Source: Ascaphus truei (taxonomy: Eukaryota > Chordata > Amphibia > Anura > Ascaphidae). From it: DNA of 64,000 nucleotides. The stretch spans positions 1-64,000 of the forward strand of contig WSYH01001246.1 in assembly GCA_036426205.1 (NCBI GenBank), read 5' to 3'. Position numbers and translations under genes: made by a program. This document shows positions 44,164 to 54,989 of this stretch, in pieces (positions within the stretch are counted from its first letter, which is position 1; each line of letters begins with the position of its first letter). The notes beneath the pieces were generated by a model that saw only the letters and a program-made list of their open reading frames with translations, made no database searches and was not told the DNA's origin.

Positions 44164-45100
44164 TCAATTTTGCTCATGTTTGCATCAGTTAGCAAATTGG
44201 GGTGTATTTTTTTGAACAGGTAGGGCAAGAATTGCTTGAAGCAACAGTATATGAGATGGCGTATAGTATAGCACAGTACTTGTGTATATGTATGAGGCAT
44301 ATCAAAGTTTACATCAATACATTATGCTGCTTCTTGTCAAATGAATCTGACAACAGATCAGTGGCAGATGTAAGAAGCTTCCTATACACATCTCGTAGGC
44401 GTAACGGGATGCAAAAAGACAAACCTTTGCTTCCTGTCATGGAGCAGATTACTCAAAATATATAAAGGTACTGTATACATGCACTCAAAAATTAAAGATA
44501 TTTGTGGGTGCTGAAACTCAATGGTGATATCAAATAGAAATGAAGCAAAAAGAGTAGCCCTCCATAATAGTGGTCAAGTTTATTCATCCAAACGTTGGAT
44601 GAATAAATACTAATCACGTGACCATTATTTTGGATACTACTCTTTTTGCTTAATTTCTATGGAGCAGATTGCATCATTTTACACTGATACGTACCCGCAC
44701 AGGTTTACTTCCTTCTTGCACTGATTGCCGATTCCTTCGGTGCAAGATGACCAAACAATAACACTTTGTTGGGCAGTGCGCTGCTGACTTCTCTAGAACT
44801 GAAAGAGTTCAGTCCACGAGGTCTGATGTGATTTTAATCTCTGCTCCTAAAATGTTGTGCTTGCAATGCTTTAATGAACAAACAATTCGGCAGCTTCATA
44901 TGATGAAATAGCATATAGAAGGATAACCTTGGCGCAATGCCACTGCATTTGAAGTGGGCAAACCCAGCTCAAAACTCAGAACTTGTACCCTATGGCTATG
45001 GGCAACTCATTTGATCTCTCTTTGCCCCATCCACCAAAAATACATGGTGATCTCTCCAGGGCAGCGTCTCCTGTCTGCACAATTCTTTGTTCAGTGCTGT
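44164..45100. other. unassigned sequence with a hairpin
   Basis: A hairpin lies at 44,536-44,660, whose arms share agcaaaaagagtag and ctactctttttgct. No gene is seen in the rest. Confidence 0.45.
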
Positions 45101-46560
45101 GTACATCTATATATATATATTTGAAAACGTTGTATGTATTGTCCCAAAGGCCAATCTGATTGGTCAGTTGGTCTGTCACTCACCCTCTGGCCAATCAGAT
45201 TGGTCCGTGGACCAGCCCCGCCCCGCACGCCTCATTGGTCACACTCACCCGTCGCCGACACAGCTACTAATGCTGCCCGCTCCTCGGTGCCGCCGCCTCA
45301 CCTCTCCCCACATTCTCCCCCCCCCACACCCACAGCAAACCCCAGCCTCTGCACCGCTACCCACATCCAGCGGCGCCCACTTCTCGGCGCCACAGCCTCA
45401 CCTCTCCCCACATTCCCCACACCCACAGCACACCCAGCCTCTGCACCGCTACCCACGGCCAGCGGCGCCCGCTCCTCGGCGCCACAGCCTCACCTCAAAT
45501 GCCCCCCCTCCTCCACCTCACCTCTCGACACGCTGCCTCCCGCCCGCAAAACTCACGCCGCCTCCCGCCGAGTAACCGACGCCGCCGCCTCTCACACTCC
45601 GCCGCCTCACATACTACTGCCGGGAGCGCCAGCAGCCAGGTACCTCATCATCCCCCCCTGTGGCCGGGCCGGGGGGCCGGGAAGCTGGGTGGCGCCAGCA
45701 GCTATCACCACCCCCCCAACCCCCCCGCGGCCGAGGTGGCGACAGCAGGTATTGACCCCCCCCTGGACCAGCGGCCAGGTCGGGAAGCCGGGAGCGCGAG
45801 CAGGTATCAACAACCACCCCTCCACCCCCCCTTCGCGGCATGGCAGAGGAAAAAGCAGAGGGGGGGGCACACAACAACAAACTGACTGACACATGAACTG
45901 CAACACGAACTGCCTGTTTGAAACACACACACACACACACATACACACTGACTGACACACAAACACAGACTGACTGACAAACACACACACTGACTGACGC
46001 GCACACAGACACACTGACTGCTGCACACACACACACACACAGCCGGACGCGCGCGCACACACAAACACATTGACTGACGCGCGCACACAGACTGATTGAC
46101 GCGCACATACACACACACACTGACGCGCACACACAGACTGGTGCGCGCACACACACACCCACTGACTGACGCGCACACACACCCACTGACTGATGCACAC
46201 ACACACACTGACTAACGCACACACACACTGCATGAAGCTGTAAAGGAGGGGGGAAAGGAGCTGGAAAGGGGGGCGGGGGACCGGACCTGTAAATGGGGGG
46301 GGGGGGGGTGTGTGTGTGTGTGTGTGTGTGTGTCTATGTGTGTGTATGGGTGACTGCGCAGCCACTGTGTCCTGAATGAGTGAATGGTACCGTTGGGGCC
46401 CTTGCTGAAATACCTGCCGAGCACTCCAGTACTCGGATCTGCTACGATCTTCACAAAGGGTCTCCGCACTCCGATACCTTCCTCTCGCTCTCTCTCTCGC
46501 TCTCTCGATCCATGGTCCAGGGCGATCCCACCCGGACTCTAGCAACACCGCGCGGGGTCT
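45101..46560. repeat. GC-rich and CA-rich satellite-like region
   Basis: It begins with (TA)n at 45,109-45,121 and two CCAAT palindromes (ccaatctgattgg, ccaatcagattgg). It continues through C-rich DNA with degenerate tandem units around gcgccagcagc (45,610-45,830), then an irregular CACACA/gactgacgcgcacac array (45,920-46,225) and a (GT)n tract (46,305-46,345). Open frames on both strands encode only repeat-like Pro/Ser/His or Cys/Val text and are not called as genes. Confidence 0.6.
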
Positions 46561-46944
46561 GAGCCCAGACCTCCCGCCAAATAGTATAGTCCCGATACAG
46601 ATATAAGGATGGTATAACCTCTCTATGGCGATCCCTGACTCCGCTTGTCTCTACTATGACTCAGGGCTAAACTGGGCCTGGGGCACACAGCCTACGCCGG
46701 GGCGGCTTAACCTCCCCTACTCCAACACTCCGTCTCCTCTCCACCCGCTCTAGCTCACGTGCGCGCAACCACCTCCCTTTATCTCCTCCCTTGCATGACG
46801 CTCCCCGCGGGGCTGCTGGGTCAAGGATCGGCTCCCTCCCACCAACTGCGCTCCCCTCCTTCGCGGGCTTTCGCAAAACTCTGTACAGGCGCAACCTCCC
46901 GCTCTTTCGGGATTAATCAGGGGTCACGGCTACAGTTACTTAAG
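46561..46944. other. unassigned GC-rich sequence
   Basis: No gene or repeat is recognised. Confidence 0.35.
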
Positions 46945-48102
46945 TAATAATCCCTAAAGAACAGGGCATTACTGGCCAATAATGCCCTGGCTGGAGGAGG
47001 TGAAGGCCCGAGGCGAAGCCGAGGTAACCCAGCCCGGGCATTATTGGCCAGTAATGCCCTGTTCTGAGGGGATTATTACTGTTATAGGCTAAATGTGGGC
47101 TTATTTCATAAAGAATAGACACTTTTGTATAGTTATATAGATTTTTTTATTAAAATAAAATGGTAAATACATGAATCCACCTCTATATACTTTTACACTG
47201 CAGATATCTATATCCACACAGTGCCGCCCCCTCTGTGTACACACACACACACACACACACACACAACACACACAACAGAGCAGCTCAACACACAACACAG
47301 CAGATCTACACACACACAAACTGCTGCTACACACACACACACACACACCACACACAACACAACACCTCCTCACACACTGGAGCTCTAGCCACACACAACA
47401 CAGCACATCTACACTCACAACACAGCACCTCTACACTCACAACACAGCACCTCTACACACACAACACAGCACATCTACACTCACAACACAGCACCTCTAC
47501 ACACACAACACAGCACATCTACACACAACACAACACAGCACAGCCCCTCTACACATAACACAGAACCTCTACACACACAAACTGCTGCTACACGCAAATA
47601 CAACACAACAGCACAGCACACACACAGCTGCTGCTACACTCATAAACACTACTGCTGCTGACACTGACACACACACACACACAGAGAGAGAAACTACAGC
47701 CAGAAACAAACTGCAGACAGACACACACACAAACTGCAGACAGACCCTCACTCGCTTTGCAGACTCTCTCTTTCCCCCCGCCCCCCACCAATTCAACTGA
47801 ATCTTCTCAGTTCACGGAGCAAGGGGGAGGAGTCAACCCATGGCTAATACTTTTTAACCAATCCCCTGCCCTGTCTCAGAGCTGTTCCTACTTTTAGACC
47901 AATCCCCTGCCCTGTCACAGCTCTTCTGAAAGCTGATTGGCTGAAAATAATCACATTGAAATCATCACTTTGCAAGCAGCTAAATTTCCGGGCATTACTG
48001 ATTGGTTAAAATTCCGGGCATTATCCAATCAGAGGGCAGGAATTTCAATAATGCCCTGAATTTGACTGCTTTAGCCTATAATACCCCGTATTGACTCTTT
48101 AG
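46945..48102. repeat. hairpin-rich element with CA microsatellites
   Basis: The left part has inverted text gggcattactggccaataat and ggcattattggccagtaatg. Related gggcattac/ataatgccc text returns at 47,990-48,060. The middle carries (CA)n-rich tandem text, including repeats of acaacacagcacctctacac, at about 47,235-47,720. It looks like a non-autonomous DNA element hosting a microsatellite. Confidence 0.45.
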
Positions 48103-48162
48103 GCGGTCCATTGATAAGTGACACATTCCTACACAATTTTCACACAAGTATGGTTTTGTATA

Positions 48163-49020
48163 TGTAGCCCCCTGTAAACAGCACAGGCTATATATCTTTC
48201 TCCTACTGTGGTAAGTCCTGTTAAGGGCAGGCGCCAGTAGTAATCATGGGATATTCCCCCTTCAAGCCCTGCCTTGATGGATAGATGCAAGCCCCTGACT
48301 CTGCTGCAGACCTGAGACAGAGGGGAGGTTCTGCTGACTTCATGAGGGGTGGGGCTGACTCTATTTAGTGGCCAGTCCCTGTAAGTGACAGAGAGTGAGT
48401 CTGAGTCTGTCCTGGGAGTTGGAGGAGGACAGTAGTCCAGTCCAGTCTAGTCGGAGGAGGAGCTGAAGGTGACAGTGCTAGCTGCACTGTCCTGGGAGCA
48501 AGAGCGAGAAAGAACTCTGGCCTATGAGTTTGGAGAGTGAGCAGAGGCTCAAGTGGACCAATGCCCCTTACCCTGATGAGGGGGTGATGGGGAGATTCTA
48601 CCCCCACCCAGAGGATACCCTCTGAGGTGGGCATTGGGGTATTGAGGCCCCCCAAAGACAATCCTGAGGGAGAGCACACTTGGAGGGAAGGAGAGGAGAA
48701 GAGGCCTGTACAGTTGAAGGGTCTCGTCTGCTACTACTGCTGTGTGCTACTATTACTGCTGTGTGCTGCTACTACTGCTGTGTGCTGCTCAGAGACAATA
48801 AAGAGACATTGCTGATTTTACCCAAAGACTGTTGTGATTCTGGAGCTTCCACCCTGGGACCAGGGCCTCTCTTCTATAAGGGTCCTATCCCATATCCCTG
48901 GGAGTTATAGAGGATGGAGGCGCTGCACCACCACTAAAGACAATGAGGCAACTACCCCAGAAGCCTGGTCCTGTCTCCCCAACAATATCGCGGGAAGCTC
49001 AGGCCCTCCTGTTCCTCACA
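48163..49020 (+). mobile_element. possible solo LTR
   Basis: The stretch begins tgtagcccc, has an AATAAA signal at 48,797-48,802 and ends near cctcaca. It includes four repeats of tgctactactgctgtgtgc-type text (48,729-48,790). No gag, pol or partner LTR is seen, so the call is tentative. Confidence 0.28.
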
Positions 49021-49095
49021 GGTACGCACCACCCACGCACATGTAATCCGCCCTCACACACCCTAGATATAGCAGATGAGTCTAGGGGGGGGGGG

Positions 49096-49844
49096 TGTTA
49101 CGCCGGTACTGCCCGCAGACCAGACCCGTCCCTTCTACTGAGGTGAGGAACGTATATGGGCACGCACCCGCAGCAAAAGGAGTGTGTCCGGAGTGTGGTG
49201 AATTTGGCGTTGCCAGGCCAGGTGACGTTTAGCTAGCAATACTTGCCGGTACCGGTGTAGAAGTGCCATCATCGTTGCCGTTTAGCCAAGGTCAGGGATT
49301 GGAGAATTCCGGAAAGTCGTCCAAGCAGGGGTCGAGAGCCAGAGAAGGACGTCCGCCAAGCCAAGTCGTAACCTGAGTGAATGAGAGAGAGAATGCCAGA
49401 ATAGTGATCCAAGTGGAAACTATATCGAGCAATGAGTGAGAGGAAGGACAGGCATTATAAAGTGTGGCTGACCATTCAGAGGTGGAGGCAGGCCTGGAGG
49501 AGTGCGTGGAGGCATCCTGGATAGGTCCACTTGATTGGCAGCAGGTGAGGACTCTTGTTTTGGCAGGAGGTCCTATTAGTGTGCTGGGGCGGGTTTTCAC
49601 TGCAAGAGCAGTGAATAAATTATCTTCACCCGGCGTGCACTGTACAGGCGCGCGGCCGGGACACATGGCAGCCGCATGAGAGGAGGAAGATCCTGCAGGA
49701 GCGCGAGACCGCAGAGGGCGGCGGGGAACCCCAAGAACCGCCGGAGGTAAGTGACGCCAGCGAGGGGCGCGCGCCACGGCAGCGGGGGTTAATGCCAGTG
49801 AGGAGGGGCAAGGGCGCGGGTGCCGCGATCCCCGAGTCCTCACA
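49096..49844 (-). repeat. 3' LTR
   Basis: Read on the minus strand it starts TGTGAGGACTC and ends GGCGTAACA. The polypurine tract aagggggggtac lies just upstream. The last codon of the polyprotein and its TGA stop overlap the first bases of the LTR. Confidence 0.9.
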
Positions 49845-51393
49845 GTACCCCCCCTTCAGGATTGGCCTCAGGACGATCCTTCCATGGTTTTGATGGAAAC
49901 TTCTTTCGGAAGCGTTTGAGGAGTCCGGAAGCATGAATATCTTTCAGGGGTACCCATGACCTCTCTTCGGGTCCAAAACCTTTCCAGTGGACTTTACCTC
50001 TCGAAAGACGGGAATCCAGTAAAGCCTGTATCTCGTACTCTTCGTTACCCTGTACCATCACAGGATCTGGTTTAGAAGTGTGGTCCGTAAAGAGGCTACT
50101 GGAGCTGAATGGCTTGAGAAGCGAGGTGTGAAAGACATTCGGAATCTTCATGCTTTGAGGAAGTTGGAGTCGGAAGGAAACCGGATTTACCTGCTCTATG
50201 ATGGAAAAGGGACCCAGAAACCTAGGAGCCAATTTGAGGGAAGGAGTTTTGAGATGGATGTTCTTGGATGATAGCCAAACCTTGTCCCCGGGTTTGTAGT
50301 TGGGTGCCGGACGACAATGACCATCAGCCTGGGTTTTAGCTGTCAAGGATGCTTTTTGTAGTGCAGATTGGATTCTGGACCAAGAGTCTTGTAGGAGAGC
50401 AATATGCTCGTCCACGGCTGGTACTCCAGAGGAGTCTTTAGTAATAGGTAGGCGAGCCGGATGGAATCCGTAGTTGATAAAGAAGGGGGTCTCACAGGTA
50501 GACTCATTCCTGGAAGAATTAAAGGCCTACTCAGCCCAGATAAGTAATTCTGCCCAGTCATCCTGAGAATTAGAGACAAATTCGTTACCCTGTACCATCA
50601 CAGGATCTGGTTTAGAAGTGTGGTCCGTAAAGAGGCTACTGGAGCTGAATGGCTTGAGAAGCGAGGTGTGAAAGACATTCGGAATCTTCATGCTTTGAGG
50701 AAGTTGGAGTCGGAAGGAAACCGGATTTACCTGCTCTATGATGGAAAAGGGACCCAGAAACCTAGGAGCCAATTTGAGGGAAGGAGTTTTGAGATGGATG
50801 TTCTTGGATGATAGCCAAACCTTGTCCCCGGGTTTGTAGTTGGGTGCCGGACGACAATGACCATCAGCCTGGGTTTTAGCTGTCAAGGATGCTTTTTGTA
50901 GTGCAGATTGGATTCTGGACCAAGAGTCTTGTAGGAGAGCAATATGCTCGTCCACGGCTGGTACTCCAGAGGAGTCTTTAGTAATAGGTAGGCGAGCCGG
51001 ATGGAATCCGTAGTTGATAAAGAAGGGGGTCTCACAGGTAGACTCATTCCTGGAAGAATTAAAGGCCTACTCAGCCCAGATAAGTAATTCTGCCCAGTCA
51101 TCCTGAGAATTAGAGACAAAGCACCTTAAGTATTTCTCAAGGGATTGATTAACCCTCTCGGTCTGTCCGTTGGATTGGGGGTGATATCCAGAAGAAAAGG
51201 AAGATGAGATACCCAGTCTCTTGGTGAAATTCCTCCAGAATTTGGAGACGAACTGGGAGCCCCGATCAGACACGATGGATGTGGGAATCCCATGGATACG
51301 GAAAATCTCTTTGGAGAAAATATCAGCTAGGGTGGGTGAGGAGGGTAATCCTTTGAGAGGGATAAAATGTGCCATCTTGGAAAACCGGTCCAC
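49840..51393 (-). pseudogene. integrase core to chromodomain, partly duplicated
   Basis: The frame from 51,393 reads DRFSKMAHFIPLKG, IVSDRGSQFVSKFW and GYHPQSNGQTERVNQSLEKY (catalytic core), then stops at WAE-TAG. After the stop come AFNSS-type sequence, DEHIALLQDSWSRIQ, PGDKVWLSSKNIH, LAPRFLGPF, and the chromodomain YEIQALLDSRLSRGKVHWKG with ERSWVPLKDI. A chromodomain directs integration toward marked chromatin in chromoviruses. A 540-bp perfect tandem copy (50,041-50,580 and 50,581-51,120) repeats the middle part, so the C-terminal text occurs twice. Confidence 0.85.
50041..51120. repeat. perfect 540-bp tandem duplication
   Basis: Positions 50,041-50,580 and 50,581-51,120 are identical line by line. 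Similarity stops sharply at both outer borders. It lies inside the integrase/chromodomain region. Confidence 0.95.
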
Positions 51394-51395
51394 TA

Positions 51396-51736
51396 CAGAG
51401 GCGACACGTTTTATTTAAAAACGGCTGGAGCCGCAAGCCAGAAGGTCTCCCGGCTTGCTAAACAAATCCCCTCGGCGTGCCGCGCGTCACCGATGCGCGG
51501 TCACGCTTCATCGGGAGCGTGCGCGCACAGCGTGCGTGCCCAGGGCTCCCCCGCGATGTGGGGGATGGCGGTGGGGGGTTCCGGGGACCTGGCGGACCCG
51601 GAGAGGGGAGGGGGAAGCCCCGATCGGAGGACCGTTCCTCCGAGGCTTCGGCGCGCGCACTGGACACCCCGGCGCGTGCCCGGTTTCTGTCGCGGCCGAG
51701 ACCGGGTAAGTGTTAGAATAAACTCGGCCGCGACAG
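51396..51736. mobile_element. GC-rich MITE inside integrase
   Basis: A 341-bp insert is flanked by TA (51,394-51,395 and 51,737-51,738). The imperfect ends CAGAGGCGACACGTTTTATT and CTGTCGCGGCCGAGTTTATT share spaced positions and the TTTATT block. Leaving it out restores an unbroken integrase frame. It encodes nothing recognisable. The end type resembles the MITE at 36,357-36,753. Confidence 0.75.
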
Positions 51737-52825
51737 TACCACAAGAATGGTGTTCATGCCATTCGACCTAGGCAACTCCACAATAAAATCCATCGATATG
51801 TGGGACCAGGGACGCTCCGGAATAGGTAAAGGTAAGAGAAGACCCTGAGGTTTCTGACAAGGAATTTTGTTACGTGCACATACCGGACAGGACCGTGTAA
51901 ATTCAAGAATGGTTTTAACCATATTGGGCCACCAGAAAGTGCGACGGATGAGATCCAACGTCTTCTTGAATCCTGGATGCCCTGCCGAACGGACGGCATG
52001 TCCCCAGTCCAGTACCTCAGGAATGAATCTGGGCTCTACGTACAAAGAGTCTTTCGGAACCTCAAGACCGGTCGGAAGATGTTTTTGTGATTTAATGATC
52101 TTCTCAAGATTCTTGAATGCCACAGCCGCAATGATCCTTTGTTTAGGAAGGATGGACTCGGTGGTCTTTTCCGGTCTCTCTTCAGAAGAGTATTGCCTGG
52201 AGAGGGCATCCGCCTTAACGTTCTTTGTGCCGGGAATATCTGAGAGAACAAAATTAAATCTGGAGAAAAATAACGACCAGCGGGATTGGCGAGGACCTAA
52301 ACGACGGGCATTCTCAATGTACAATAAGTTTTTATGGTCCGTGAGAATAGTAAATGGCTCTTTTGACCCCTCCAAAAGATGTCTCCATTCTTGAAGAGCC
52401 AACTTGACGGCCAAAAGTTCCCTATTGCCCACGTCATAATTTCTTTCTGCAGGAGAAAACTTTTTGGAGAAAAACCTGCAAGGGTGAAGTTTGTTCTGGG
52501 GAGAAAATTTCTGAGAAAGAACCGCACCTGCCCCACAGTCCGAAGCATCAACCTCTAGGGTGAATGGGAAATTAGTGTTCGGATGTTGAAGGATGGGAGC
52601 AGAGACAAAGGCTTGTTTCAGCGTCTTGAAAGCCGAGACTGCCTCCGGTGACCAAGATGAAGGATCTGCACCTTTTTTGGTCAGTGTAGTGAGAGGAGCG
52701 ATGATAGTAGAAAAATTACGGATACATTTCCGGTAATAGTTGGAAAAACCTAAAAATCGTTGAATAGATTTGAGGGAATTGGGTTGCGGCCAATCCACGA
52801 CGGCTTTCAGCTTCTCTGGGTCCAT
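51737..52825 (-). pseudogene. RT connection, RNase H and integrase N-terminal part
   Basis: The continuous frame begins MDPEKLKAVVDWPQPNSLKS, with FLGFSNYYRKCIRNFS, and holds the RNase H landmarks LEVDASDCGAGAVLSQ, ERNYDVGNRELLAVKLALQE, ILTDHKNLLYIENARRL and KADALSRQ. It then shows the integrase HHCC region (GHPGFKKTLDLIRR ... CPVCARNK) and the start of the catalytic core (SHISMDFIVELP). At 51,737 it is cut by a MITE. The frame continues at 51,393 when the insert and one TA copy are ignored. Confidence 0.88.
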
Positions 52826-52827
52826 GG

Positions 52828-53605
52828 CTAAGCCTCTGTTGGAGGATTAAATATAAACCCAAAGAAAAGGAAGTGGTTTAGACTGGTGTTGAAAAAAGGC
52901 CTATTCTCCATTTTAGCATATAACCGGTTCTCTCGGAGGCGTGAAAGCACAAACTTCGTGTGAATGATATGATCCTGTAAGTTTTGGGAGAAAATAAGAA
53001 TGTCATCCGGGTAGACAATGACAAAACGATTGAGAACATCCCGAAAGATGTCATTAATAAAGTCCTGAAAAACCGCTGGTGCATTGCACAAACCGAAGGG
53101 CATCACTAGGTATTCGTAGTGTCCACTACGGGTGTTGAAGGCAGTTTTCCATTCATCGTCCTCTCGGATGCGGATGAGGTTGTATGCCCCACGGAGGTCA
53201 AGTTTGGTAAAGAGGTTGGCCCCCTGAAGTCTGTCGAAGAGTTCGGAGATGAGTGGGAGTGGATAACGATTTTTCACCGTGATATGGTTCAGACCCCGGT
53301 AATAAATACATGGTCTGAGAGTACCATCCTTCTTTTTGACGAAGAAGAATCCGGCCCCCGCGGGAGAGTTGGAATGACGTATAAAGCCCCGCTTTAGGTT
53401 CTCACGAATATATTCGTCCATGGCTTCCGTCTCGGGCAACGAGAGAGGGTAAGATTTGGCCTTTGGCAAGGTGTATCCGGGTACCAGATCAATCGGACAA
53501 TCGTAGGAACAATGAGGAGGTAGGAGCTCAGACTGCGTCTTGCTAAAAACGTCCAAAAATTCAGCGTAAGGTAACTCCCTCTGAGGATTGGATGTTTTAG
53601 CTAAA
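52828..53605 (-). pseudogene. reverse transcriptase region of pol
   Basis: Conserved blocks are [20 protein letters not shown] (the usual DYRGLN has tyrosine for aspartate), [16 protein letters not shown] (motif A), [17 protein letters not shown] (motif B) and [10 protein letters not shown] (motif C, YPDD instead of the usual YLDD or YVDD). A frameshift at about 52,828-52,840 separates this part from the RNase H frame. The enzyme would copy element RNA into DNA. Two altered core positions plus the frameshift show decay after insertion. Confidence 0.85.
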
Positions 53606-54068
53606 AGAAAGGACGTCGCTCCGTAGACAATGAAGATTCTGCTGACCTTGACCTCCAGTCAATGGGATAAGGAGATACCCAATCGATGAGCGGATTGTGC
53701 TTCTGTAACCAGGGCAGTCCGAGCGTAATCGATGTACCCGGGGCATGAATCACGTCAAAGCCCAGGGTCTCTTCGTGGGAATGAGTAGAAAGGGTGATAG
53801 GTCCGGTCTCCAAGGAGATATATGCCGGAGTGAGTGGACGATTATCAATCCCGACCAAGGCAACGGGGGAGTTCTTCTTGGAAAGTGGGATCTGATTTTG
53901 TTCAGAAAATGTCTGATCCATGAAGTTCCCTCCTGCGTCGGAATCGATAAACGCTGCTGTGAAGGTAGGACCAGAAAGGGAAACGGGAATGGTCAATCTT
54001 TTGGGGAGTTCCCTTCTGAGTAGGGGGCAAGGAGATTTAGCACCCAGGAAGCGCCCCTTCGTACTCAC
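53601..54068 (-). pseudogene. aspartic protease region of pol
   Basis: The frame reads LPKRLTIPVSLSGPTFTAAF followed by IDSDAGGNFMDQTF. In this family the catalytic triad is D-S/T-G (IDSGA); here the glycine is replaced by aspartate (DSDA), which should weaken or abolish activity. The second flap-side block LGLPWLQKHNPLIDW is conserved. A frameshift near 53,605 separates it from reverse transcriptase. The protease would cleave the Gag-Pol polyprotein. Confidence 0.8.
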
Positions 54069-54987
54069 TGGGTTTGGTCGTTTCCCGAAGGTGGTGGATT
54101 GTCACGGGTACGCTGTTGAGAAGATCTGCAATGAAGGCACGGCTCTCCGGCTGAGCGAAACTCGCAAGGGCGCCCGAGGTTGCTGGACACCGAGTTGCAT
54201 CGGCTCTGGAGCTTCCAGCGCAGGCAGCGGAGAGAAGACGGGTCTCGGGGTAGTAGAAAACCTGGAGAAGGAAGCACGGAAAGGTGTAGACCGGGATTGC
54301 TGACGCTGAGCGCGGCATACCTGAAGACGCTGATCCATACGATTGACCAGGGTGATGAGGTCCTCCAGCAGTCCTGGCCTGGGTTGAGAAGCGAGTTCAT
54401 CCTTCAGGGAATCCGATAGGCCATTCCAGAAGACGGAGACTAAGGCCTCCTGACCCCAACGAGTCTCAGCTGCTATGGTCCTGAATTCCAAGGCATATTG
54501 GGCCACAGGCCGACATCCCTGTGTAAGGTGCAGCAGGGAATCAGAAGCAGTTTCTTGCCGTGCGGGGGTATCGAAGACCTGTCAAGTCACGTCTGAAGGC
54601 TGCGTAATCTCGGGTAATATCAAGTCGCAGTTCCCAGATCGAGGAGGCCCATGCCAGTGCGTTACCTGTGAGCAGACTGTATACATAAGCTACCTTTTTC
54701 CGACCAGTAGAATACAGTTGCGGAGCCATCTCGAACTGGATCTCACACTGGTTGAGAAAGCCGCGGCAAGCATGGGGATCCCCTGCGTAGGGCTTCGGAG
54801 CTGAGGACAAAATGGAAGTAGAATCGGACTGCGCCAGCGGCGCAGACACAGGTGGTGCCTGTAGAGATAGGTCCTATACCTGTTGAGAGAGGAGAACCAC
54901 TTGATCCGTTAAGGCCTGGATTTGTTGTTACATGGCCGTCATCATAGAGTCCACATCAGTCTGGTCTGCGTCTTGTGGGCTCGACAT
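54040..54987 (-). pseudogene. gag of Ty3 chromovirus
   Basis: The frame starts at ATG 54,987 (MSSPQDADQTDVDSMM). Two in-frame stops (TAA, then TAG) follow in the first 40 codons, each one C-to-T change from glutamine. The capsid-like part reads YAGDPHACRGFLNQCEIQFE and VYSLLTGNALAWASSIWE, then a frameshift near 54,541 leads to YALEFRTIAAETRWGQEALV and FWNGLSDSLKDELA. The DP.CR.FL.QCE and FW.GL.D.LKDEL text is typical of Tf1/sushi gag, the group from which mammalian PEG10/RTL genes derive. A zinc knuckle remnant (CLHCRSSQQ) ends it. The protein would form the particle shell. Confidence 0.82.
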
Positions 54988-54989
54988 AA
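54979..54989 (-). promoter_or_regulatory. self-complementary primer-binding site
   Basis: TTATGTCGAGC directly follows the 5' LTR and pairs with GCTCGACATAG at the predicted RNA start (10 Watson-Crick pairs plus a terminal G-U). No tRNA-type TGG site is present. The gag ATG (54,987-54,985) lies within it. Confidence 0.65.

Noticed and set aside
45607..46548. Long minus-strand open frame of 313 codons rich in Cys, Val and Ser
   Set aside because: It is the translation of an irregular CA/GT satellite with C-rich flanks, with no domain and the same style of text in three frames.
47171..47800. His/Thr-rich open frame of 209 codons
   Set aside because: It is the translation of CA-rich tandem DNA and has no independent support.
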